5,919 nt of DNA from an uncultured Collinsella sp. (GTDB taxonomy: Bacteria > Actinomycetota > Coriobacteriia > Coriobacteriales > Coriobacteriaceae): assembly GCA_958418185.1 (NCBI GenBank), contig CATZEP010000088.1, positions 1 through 5,919 on the forward strand, in the 5' to 3' direction. Below are positions 1 to 5,024 of the stretch, one piece after another. The translations under genes and the position numbers were made by a program. The notes beneath the pieces are model-generated. The model was not told where the DNA came from. It made no database searches and was given only the letters and a program-made list of their open reading frames with translations. The stretch's first letter is position 1, and each line of letters opens with the position of its first letter.

Positions 1-288
1 CGCGCCGCCGCCGTTTTTGAGCTGCGGGGCGTAGATGACGCGGTCGGTGCCACCCTTTGCATCGGGCTGATCGGTGTCGATGCCCCACAGGTTGGCGAGG
101 CGCTCGTTGAATGCGGCGCACATGGCCTCGGTCTCGCGTGAATTCTCGTTGTCGACGATCACGATACGCCAAGGCGTTGCCGTGAGCTCGGTCATGGAGT
201 CGAACAGGTTGGCCAGAAGCTCCTGGCGCTTATAGGTGACGACGACGATGGCAAGCTTGTCGATGGGAGCGGGAAGGGTGGAAGTCAT
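1..288 (-). CDS. GT2 glycosyltransferase, GlfT1 (galactofuranosyltransferase)-like, N-terminal part
   Basis: Reading leftward from an ATG at 288, 96 codons run without a stop to the window edge, so the 3' part is missing. Residues 12-20 (LAIVVVTYK) form the first GT-A beta strand. They are followed by RQELLANLFDSM, and residues 43-51 (WRIVIVDNE) give the second strand with the nucleotide-binding aspartate. The last visible residues, LKNGGGA, sit where actinobacterial GlfT1-type enzymes have their NxGGAGGF segment. That family transfers galactofuranose (or a related sugar) from UDP-Galf to a lipid-linked glycan at the inner face of the membrane. The start is supported by AAAGGA at 299-304, ten bases upstream. 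The gene diverges from the rightward glycosyltransferase cluster, and a possible small leader ORF lies just upstream in the same frame. GT2 assignment is firm; the GlfT1-like sugar specificity is inference from a partial protein. Confidence 0.8.
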   Translation of the reverse strand, partial: MTSTLPAPIDKLAIVVVTYKRQELLANLFDSMTELTATPWRIVIVDNENSRETEAMCAAFNERLANLWGIDTDQPDAKGGTDRVIYAPQLKNGGGA

Positions 289-303
289 GGGGAATATATC
301 CTT

Positions 304-489
304 TCACGCGTGGCGGGCGAGCGCCGCACGGAAGCTATCGAATGCGTCGTTTGGACGGCACCTATTGTAAAGGGTCGCTGCGCCATGTTGGCAAGGTTTG
401 AATAAAACGCAGGAACCTGCCATGGGCGTGGCGACCGCGATTAAGCGCAGCGCTTCGATGACTATGTTGCGTGCGGCTTTGGGCTGCAT
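304..489 (-). CDS. Possible 61-residue leader ORF upstream of the leftward glycosyltransferase
   Basis: This is an ATG-to-TGA frame with a good ribosome binding site (AAAGGA at 494-499, four bases from the ATG). A TATAAT box lies about 40 bases further upstream at 530-535. Its TGA overlaps the AAAGGA site of the leftward glycosyltransferase, and the two frames are in register, which would allow translational coupling. The predicted peptide is basic, has a patchy hydrophobic stretch at about residues 9-30 and three cysteines, and matches no family I recognise. Against it: it uses several codons that look rare here (two TTA, one ATA, one AGG), and no conserved domain is visible. It may be only chance reading through the 5' leader of the neighbouring gene. 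Confidence 0.25.
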   Translation of the reverse strand: MQPKAARNIVIEALRLIAVATPMAGSCVLFKPCQHGAATLYNRCRPNDAFDSFRAALARHA

Positions 490-529
490 GACTTCCTTTC
501 GCTTCGGTTCGCCTCTGCGGGCTCCATAG

Positions 530-535
530 ATTATA
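530..535 (-). promoter_or_regulatory. Candidate -10 box (TATAAT) of the leftward promoter
   Basis: Read on the minus strand this is a perfect TATAAT in an AT-rich island within GC-rich DNA. It would start transcription near 523, giving a leader that first meets the 61-codon ORF and then the GlfT1-like gene. No good TTGACA-like -35 lies 16-18 bases upstream, because that space is filled by a GC palindrome. The promoter may therefore be weak or activator-dependent. Assignment is by consensus only. Confidence 0.4.
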
Positions 536-539
536 TAAA

Positions 540-551
540 CGCCCGCGGGCG
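540..551. repeat. Perfect 12-base GC palindrome (CGCCCGCGGGCG) in the divergent promoter region
   Basis: The twelve bases equal their own reverse complement. They lie directly beside the AT-rich patch, in the spacer position of the leftward TATAAT promoter and downstream of any rightward -10 in that patch. That is a typical location for an operator. With no unpaired loop it is a poor hairpin, and no U-tract follows, so a terminator is unlikely. In GC-rich DNA a chance palindrome of this size is possible. Confidence 0.35.
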
Positions 552-589
552 GGACGACCCTTTGATACCATTAACGGCAGGTATTTCCT

Positions 590-595
590 AAGGAG
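590..595 (+). promoter_or_regulatory. Ribosome binding site AAGGAG selecting the TTG start at 601
   Basis: A near-consensus Shine-Dalgarno sequence ends five bases before TTG at 601. It decides the start: there is no in-frame ATG before codon 60, which would delete the first nucleotide-binding strand and the NDGSTD motif. Confidence 0.8.
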
Positions 596-600
596 CACAT

Positions 601-1704
601 TTGTCTACTAATTCCTCTGGCAGCCCTGTCCTGTCGCTGCTTATTCCCATCTACAACGTTGAGCGCTACCTGCGCGAGTGCCTCGATTCCGCCCTGGCGC
701 AGACGCTCAAGGATATTGAGATCATCTGCATCAACGACGGGTCGACCGACAACTCTCCGGCGATAATCCGCGAGTATATGCAGCGTGACGCGCGCGTGAA
801 GATGATCGATAAGGCCAACAGCGGCTACGGCGACTCCATGAACCGCGGGCTCGAGATGGCGCGCGGCAAGTACGTGGGCATTCTGGAGTCCGATGACTTT
901 ATGGCGCCCGATGCCCTGGAAAAACTCGTGTCGGCGGCCGAGCGCTTCGGTGCCGATTTTGCAAAGGCAAATTTTGACTTCTACTGGTCTAAGCCCGAGG
1001 TGCGCCGCTCGCTGCACGAGATGTTTAAGGCTAAAGACTGTGGCAAGCCAGTGCACCCGAGCGACACGACGCAGTTCTTTAAGCAAAAGCCGTCGATTTG
1101 GTCGGCCGTGTACCGCCGTGATTTTCTCGAGCGCAACGGCATCAAGTTCCTGCCGACTCCGGGAGCATCCTTTCAGGACACGTCGTTTGCCTTTAAGGCG
1201 ATCGCATGTGCCGACAAGGCCATTTACCTGCACGATGCCGTGCTTTCGTATCGTCAGGACAACGAGAGCTCCTCGGTCAATTCTTCGGCCAAGGTCTTTT
1301 GCGTCAATACCGAGTATGCCGAGATCGAGCGCTGGATCCGAGAAGATTATGCTCGCGATCACGCAAGCGATGACGTCGCCCGCATGCTCAAGTTCAATCA
1401 GCTCATTAAATACGATTCGTATATGTGGAACTATGTGCGCTTGGCGCCTAAGTTCTATAAGGAGTTCCTGGTGCAGATGGCCAAGGAGTTCCAAGCGGCC
1501 TTGGACGCCGGGGAGGTTTCGCTGGTCGATCTTAAGCCGTGGAAGCGTGCGAATCTCGCTGCCATCCTCAAAGATCCTGAGAGTTGGGTTGACGAGCATC
1601 CGACTTTTGCGACGGATGGTGCCTTGGGACGCGCCAAGTACTACGCATCGGTTGGAGGCCCCGGCGTGGTCGCTGCCTTCCTTGTCGAATCGTTGAGGGG
1701 GTAG
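601..1704 (+). CDS. GT2 family glycosyltransferase, type A copy 1 (367 residues)
   Basis: A predicted inverting, nucleotide-sugar-dependent glycosyltransferase that would add a sugar to a surface polysaccharide or glycolipid precursor on the cytoplasmic side of the membrane. The GT-A domain fills roughly residues 10-230. It shows SLLIPIYNVERY at 12-23, the nucleotide-binding NDGSTD at 45-50, KANSGYGDSMNRGLEMARG at 71-89 and LESDD at 95-99, the metal/diphosphate (DxD-type) site with Glu in its first acidic place. A GASFQD segment has its presumed catalytic-base Asp at 193, and YRQDNESSSVNS begins at 217. The C-terminal ~130 residues look helical, with no signal peptide or membrane segment. The start is TTG with AAGGAG five bases upstream. 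It is the first gene of the rightward cluster and ends six bases before the next gene, so the two are very likely co-transcribed. It is paralogous to 2826-3944. The gene has no TTA, CTA or TCA codons. Family is certain; sugar and acceptor are unknown. Confidence 0.95.
   Translation: MSTNSSGSPVLSLLIPIYNVERYLRECLDSALAQTLKDIEIICINDGSTDNSPAIIREYMQRDARVKMIDKANSGYGDSMNRGLEMARGKYVGILESDDFMAPDALEKLVSAAERFGADFAKANFDFYWSKPEVRRSLHEMFKAKDCGKPVHPSDTTQFFKQKPSIWSAVYRRDFLERNGIKFLPTPGASFQDTSFAFKAIACADKAIYLHDAVLSYRQDNESSSVNSSAKVFCVNTEYAEIERWIREDYARDHASDDVARMLKFNQLIKYDSYMWNYVRLAPKFYKEFLVQMAKEFQAALDAGEVSLVDLKPWKRANLAAILKDPESWVDEHPTFATDGALGRAKYYASVGGPGVVAAFLVESLRG
634..903 (+). repeat. Conserved 5' segment shared with 2853-3122 (type A paralogs)
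   Basis: By hand alignment these 270 bases differ from 2853-3122 at about 40 positions, near 85% identity. There is an uninterrupted identical run of 35 bases at 658-692. The encoded 90 residues differ at 10 positions, and most base changes are at third codon positions. This is a coding duplication rather than a mobile repeat. Confidence 0.7.
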
Positions 1705-1710
1705 GTCGGT

Positions 1711-2751
1711 ATGGGAGAGGCCTCGATTCCCAAAGCGACTATTGTCGTTCCCGTATACAACTCCGCGCGCTCGATTCGGCGATGCCTCGATTCGCTTTTG
1801 GCACAGTCCGAGCGCTCGATTCAGGTTGTCTGTGTCAACGACGGTTCGGTTGACGATTCGCTGGGCGTCTTGCGTCAAATTGCGCAGGCCGACGACCGCG
1901 TGCTGGTGATTGACCAGGAAAACGCCGGCGTTTCGTGCGCTCGAAATGCCGGTATCGATGCGGCCGATGGTGAGGCTGTCTTTTTTGTGGACGCCGACGA
2001 TTACATCGACGCCCAGACGGTCGAGTGCGTGCTGCATGCCATGGAGTCTGCAGATGCCGAGGTCGCCGTTTTTGGCGGCGTTTGCGAGCCGTCCGACGCC
2101 GCGCCCAAGCGGGTCCAGCAACTCATGAGCCCCAAGGCGGGCACTTTTGGCGCCCGTGATCCCCAGTTGCTGTTCCACGCAAACGCACAGCCCTATGCGT
2201 GCCGCGCGGCTTTTTCGCGCGAGCTGCTCAATCGCGAAGGCATTCGCTTTGCCCCCGGCTTGGCCTTGGGTGAGGACGTTGTGTTCCAGTTCGCAGCTTA
2301 CGCGCTGGCTCCTAAAACCGTCGTCATGCCGGTCAGGTTCTACCACTACGTGATGGAGAGCGAATCGGCGACGCACGAGTTCAACAGTGCCGAGGCACGC
2401 GCCAAAAAGCTCGACGCACACATGAGGATGCTCGAGGAAGTTATGGAAGACTGGGCGGCCTACGGCCTTTTGGACCTGTGCCCCGGAGAGCTGATTACCT
2501 GGTTCTTGGACCTTATCGTGTTTGATTTGGCGCGCTTGGATGCCGATGGTTTCCGTCGCGTGGCCGGTCGCGTCAATATGGATTTCACGACGTTTTTGGG
2601 AACGGAGTGGGCGGATATGCCTGCTAAGGGCGCCGTTTGCCGTGTTGCCCATAAGCTCGTTGCGGCGACCTCGGGCGTTTCGATGGCAGACGCCGCGCTG
2701 TTCTATCTTTCGACCCGCGGTCTCAAGGCCTGCCTGGAACGCTTTATCTAA
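1711..2751 (+). CDS. GT2 family glycosyltransferase, type B copy 1 (346 residues)
   Basis: A predicted inverting GT2 enzyme acting in the same surface-glycan pathway as its neighbours. Visible motifs in order: the first strand ATIVVPVYN at 9-17, CLDSLLAQ at 25-32, NDGSVDDS at 43-50, ENAGVSCARNAGID, and the metal-binding DADD at 94-97. A canonical GED follows, with its acidic pair at 188-189, just before VVFQF. This is a complete classical GT-A catalytic set, unlike the altered acidic residues of the type A enzymes. The C-terminal ~110 residues are predicted helical, with the tract ELITWFLDLIVFDLARL around 260-275 that could associate with the membrane surface. The ATG at 1711 lies six bases after the previous stop, with GAGGGGG at 1695-1701 as the binding site inside the end of that gene. 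It is the type B partner of 1-copy A and a homolog of the gene ending at 5024. It has no TTA, CTA or TCA codons. Donor and acceptor cannot be assigned. Confidence 0.95.
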   Translation: MGEASIPKATIVVPVYNSARSIRRCLDSLLAQSERSIQVVCVNDGSVDDSLGVLRQIAQADDRVLVIDQENAGVSCARNAGIDAADGEAVFFVDADDYIDAQTVECVLHAMESADAEVAVFGGVCEPSDAAPKRVQQLMSPKAGTFGARDPQLLFHANAQPYACRAAFSRELLNREGIRFAPGLALGEDVVFQFAAYALAPKTVVMPVRFYHYVMESESATHEFNSAEARAKKLDAHMRMLEEVMEDWAAYGLLDLCPGELITWFLDLIVFDLARLDADGFRRVAGRVNMDFTTFLGTEWADMPAKGAVCRVAHKLVAATSGVSMADAALFYLSTRGLKACLERFI

Positions 2752-2782
2752 TTCCAAGCGATGCCGCCCGCCGCAACTCGGC

Positions 2783-2791
2783 TGCTAAAAT
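2783..2791 (+). promoter_or_regulatory. Candidate extended -10 promoter (TGCTAAAAT) in the intergenic gap
   Basis: The 74-base gap 2752-2825 is the only sizeable space among the rightward genes. It carries TGnTAAAAT, an extended -10 form that can act without a -35; no -35 is visible. Transcription would start near 2798 and give a leader of under 30 bases before the TTG at 2826. Consensus match only, so an internal promoter is a suggestion. Confidence 0.3.
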
Positions 2792-2814
2792 AACCCTGTT
2801 ACACGCTATTCAAC

Positions 2815-2820
2815 AGGAGG
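2815..2820 (+). promoter_or_regulatory. Ribosome binding site AGGAGG selecting the TTG start at 2826
   Basis: A perfect anti-Shine-Dalgarno match ends five bases before TTG at 2826. No in-frame ATG lies between it and the first catalytic motif, so TTG is the start. Spacing and start codon mirror those of the paralog at 601. Confidence 0.8.
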
Positions 2821-2825
2821 TTCTC

Positions 2826-3944
2826 TTGCAGAACTCTGATACCCCTAAAGTTTCGTTGCTTATTCCCATTTGCAATGTTGAGCGCTACCTGCGCGAGTGC
2901 CTCGATTCCGCTGTGACACAGTCGCTCAAGGACATCGAAATCATCTGCATCAACGATGGCTCCACCGATAGCTCACCGGATATCATTCGCGAGTACATGG
3001 CACATGATGAGCGCGTCAAGATGATTGACAAGGCCAATAGCGGCTACGGCGACTCGATGAACCGCGGCCTGGAGATGGCGCGTGGCGAGTACGTGGGCAT
3101 TTTGGAGTCTGATGACTTTATGTTCGAGGATTCGCTCCAAAAGTTGGTTGCCAAGGCAGACACCGAGCACGCTGATGTGGTAAAAGGCGATTTCTATCTG
3201 TATTGGTCCACGCCCAGCGAGCGCCGTGATCTGTTTGGGATCATCGACGAGCATATGACGGGCGCCGCGTATCGCCCCGTCGATCGCCCGGGCATTTTCT
3301 ACCGCAAGCCTTCCATTTGGTCGGCTATCTATCGGCGCGAGTTCCTCAACGACAATCAGATTCGGTTTCTTCCCACGCCGGGTGCCTCGTATCAGGACGC
3401 AGGCTTTAACTTTAAGGTTTGGGCTTGCGCCGAGCGTGCCGCGTTTATTTCGGACCCCATTTTGTGCTATCGCCAGGATAACGAGAAGAGCTCTGTTAAT
3501 TCGCCCAACAAGGTGTTTTGCGTGTGCGACGAATATGCCGAGATGCAGCGCTTTTTGGATCAACGCCCCGAGCTTAAGACTCGGCTTCAGGGCATTTTAA
3601 TGCGCATGAAGGTCGATACGTACCGCTGGAATGATGAGCGCCTGGTCGCTGAGTTGCGCGAGCAGTTTTGGGACAAGGCATCTCCCGAGCTCAAGGCTGA
3701 TTGGGATGCCGGTCGTTTTGACCTGTCGCTGTTCGATCCGCGTGGCGAGACCGATTTGCGTTTGATGGCCAAGTCGCCCCGTGCCTACATAGATTCGCGG
3801 TTTGACTTTAAGAAGCCGGGCAAGCTCAATACGTTTAAACACTACTTTAAGATCGGCGGTCTGCCGCTGGTCCTGCGCGTGCTGACGTATCAGCGCACCT
3901 ATGGCGATAACCCGCATCCCGACGACGTGCCGGCGGCACAGTAG
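2826..3944 (+). CDS. GT2 family glycosyltransferase, type A copy 2 (372 residues)
   Basis: A paralog of the 601-1704 product, with the same predicted role: sugar transfer to a growing surface glycan at the cytoplasmic membrane face. Motifs are shifted by two residues: SLLIPICNVERY at 10-21, NDGSTD at 43-48, the SGYGDSMNRGLEMARG segment, LESDD at 93-97, GASYQD with Asp 191, and YRQDNEKSSVNS from 215. Residue 16 is Cys where most GT2 proteins, including copy 1, have Tyr or another aromatic in the PxYN turn. The N-terminal ~90 residues match copy 1 at about 89%. After that, identity falls sharply except around KPSIWSA, FLPTPGAS, YRQDNE and KVFCV. The last ~18 residues, rich in Pro and Asp, extend past the end of copy 1. 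The start is TTG with AGGAGG. The gene follows a 74-base gap and ends six bases before the GTG at 3951. Specificity differing from copy 1 is inference from the diverged C-terminal half. Confidence 0.95.
   Translation: MQNSDTPKVSLLIPICNVERYLRECLDSAVTQSLKDIEIICINDGSTDSSPDIIREYMAHDERVKMIDKANSGYGDSMNRGLEMARGEYVGILESDDFMFEDSLQKLVAKADTEHADVVKGDFYLYWSTPSERRDLFGIIDEHMTGAAYRPVDRPGIFYRKPSIWSAIYRREFLNDNQIRFLPTPGASYQDAGFNFKVWACAERAAFISDPILCYRQDNEKSSVNSPNKVFCVCDEYAEMQRFLDQRPELKTRLQGILMRMKVDTYRWNDERLVAELREQFWDKASPELKADWDAGRFDLSLFDPRGETDLRLMAKSPRAYIDSRFDFKKPGKLNTFKHYFKIGGLPLVLRVLTYQRTYGDNPHPDDVPAAQ
2853..3122 (+). repeat. Conserved 5' segment shared with 634-903 (type A paralogs)
   Basis: The partner of the segment at 634-903, with the identical 35-base run at 2877-2911. 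Conservation drops soon after the LESDDFM codons, so the boundary matches the end of the nucleotide-binding half of the enzyme rather than a mobile-element end. Confidence 0.7.
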
Positions 3945-3947
3945 GAG
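3943..3947 (+). promoter_or_regulatory. Ribosome binding site AGGAG overlapping the previous stop codon
   Basis: The AG of the TAG stop forms part of AGGAG. It lies three bases before GTG at 3951 and nine bases before ATG at 3957. The nine-base spacing is the more usual, which favours the ATG. The overlap suggests coupled translation with the upstream gene. Confidence 0.65.
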
Positions 3948-3956
3948 CACGTGACC

Positions 3957-5024
3957 ATGGCTACCCCCAAGATTTCCGTTGTCGTTCCCATCTATAAAGT
4001 GGAGGAGTGCCTGGCATGGTGCCTGGACTCCCTGCTTGCGCAGGATATGCCCGATTGGGAGGGCGTGCTGGTTAACGATGGCTCGCCGGATGGCTCGCGC
4101 GATATTGCGGCTGCGTATTGCGAAAAGGACGCGCGCTTTACGCTGGTCGATAAGGAGAACGGTGGCCTGTCGAGTGCCCGCAATGCGGGTATCGCTGCAT
4201 CCACGGCGCCTGTCGTTGCGTTTTTGGATTCCGACGACCGGTTTACGTCTGATGCGTGCCGCGTAATCGTTGATGCCTTTGAGCGTGAGGATTGCGACGT
4301 TTTGACCTTTGGCGCAAACCCGTATCCGTTGGAGGCGGGGTATCCGTGGCTTAACTATGTGCTGAGCCCGCGCGATGTGTCGTTTGTGGGCTATAGCTCC
4401 GACCTGCTGTTTAAGGAAGCATCTCGCCCCTTTGCATGGCGCACCGCTTGCAAGAGCGCTTTTTTGCTGGGCAACGGGATCGTGTTCGATGAAACCGTTA
4501 AATATGGTGAGGATCAGGTCTTCGATTTTGCCGTGTACGGTCGCTCACGCAAGACTGCGCTTATCTCGAACAAGCTGTACGACTATCGCGTGGCACGCAA
4601 AGGTTCGCTCATGGACACCATGCGCTATGACGATGAGACGCGCTTGCTGGAGCACGTGAAGATCTACTCGGCGGTGCTGGCCGATTGGCGCCGTGATGGA
4701 CTCGGTGCCCAGCATGCCGATGACCTGGCGTACTTCCTGTGTGATCTGGTGCTGTACGATGCACTCAGGCTCCTGGGCTCGGGCTGCGGCAAGGTGTTCG
4801 CTGTCGTTGCCGCGGCGCTTGACGGTTCTGCCGTGGGCAGTGATGCTGCGCTTGCGCAATGCGATCCTTCTGTTGCCGCTATGGTGCGCGCGGCGCTTGT
4901 CGGTAAGGCGCCTGCTGCTCGTTCGTGCAAAAAGCTCATGTTCAATTACGACGTCTTGAGGTTTGGGCGCCTGGGCGCGTGCAAGCGCATGGCTGCGAAC
5001 GCCCTGGGAAAGCGAGAAGTGTAG
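3957..5024 (+). CDS. GT2 family glycosyltransferase, type B copy 2 (355 residues)
   Basis: A predicted inverting GT2 enzyme, homologous in layout to the 1711-2751 product. Numbered from the ATG at 3957: KISVVVPIYKVEE near the start, CLDSLLAQ, NDGSPDGS at 40-47, KENGGLSSARNAGIAAS, the metal site DSDD at 91-94, and YGED with its acidic pair at 185-186 followed by QVFDF. Shared blocks with copy 1 include LLF followed by a PxAxR segment, the GED region, and the helical LADWRRDGL and FLCDLVLYDALRL tracts. Overall similarity is much lower than between the type A copies. No signal peptide or clear membrane span is visible. The start is uncertain: GTG at 3951 would add two residues, but AGGAG spacing favours ATG. 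The stop TAG directly abuts the ATG of the next gene, so the two are surely co-translated. The product is likely a distinct step of the same glycan pathway; its sugar is unknown. Confidence 0.95.
   Translation: MATPKISVVVPIYKVEECLAWCLDSLLAQDMPDWEGVLVNDGSPDGSRDIAAAYCEKDARFTLVDKENGGLSSARNAGIAASTAPVVAFLDSDDRFTSDACRVIVDAFEREDCDVLTFGANPYPLEAGYPWLNYVLSPRDVSFVGYSSDLLFKEASRPFAWRTACKSAFLLGNGIVFDETVKYGEDQVFDFAVYGRSRKTALISNKLYDYRVARKGSLMDTMRYDDETRLLEHVKIYSAVLADWRRDGLGAQHADDLAYFLCDLVLYDALRLLGSGCGKVFAVVAAALDGSAVGSDAALAQCDPSVAAMVRAALVGKAPAARSCKKLMFNYDVLRFGRLGACKRMAANALGKREV

Larger units (their letters stand above)
289..600. promoter_or_regulatory. Divergent intergenic region between leftward and rightward glycosyltransferase genes
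   Basis: These 312 bases separate two divergently transcribed glycosyltransferase genes, so promoters in both directions are expected here. The right half has an AT-rich patch at 526-539 containing a leftward TATAAT box, followed by a perfect GC palindrome at 540-551. The left half contains the possible 61-codon ORF on the minus strand. For the rightward gene I find no convincing -35/-10 pair; TATAAA at 534-539 is the only reasonable -10 candidate. I see no rho-independent terminator, tRNA or known riboswitch. Confidence 0.5.

Noticed and set aside
362..598. A 78-codon minus-strand ORF in the divergent region
   Set aside because: It would start inside the ribosome binding site of the rightward gene with no Shine-Dalgarno of its own, and has no recognisable features.
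893..1696. A 267-codon plus-strand ORF inside the first type A gene
   Set aside because: An out-of-frame shadow rich in Arg and Ser with no motifs; the overlapping GT2 frame has all the catalytic motifs.
571..2757. A 728-codon minus-strand ORF covering two glycosyltransferase genes
   Set aside because: It is the exact codon-register complement of two clear GT2 genes and shows no domain of its own. It stays open because the sense genes avoid TTA, CTA and TCA and share a phase.
2770..2782. A small hairpin (GCCG, five-base loop, CGGC) in the 74-base gap
   Set aside because: The stem is only four base pairs with no U-tract after it, so it does not support a terminator.
658..2911. The exact 35-base repeat as a possible mobile-element or attachment site
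   Set aside because: It lies inside homologous codons of two paralogous genes and encodes the conserved VERYLRECLDS segment; no inverted ends, target duplications or transposase are seen.
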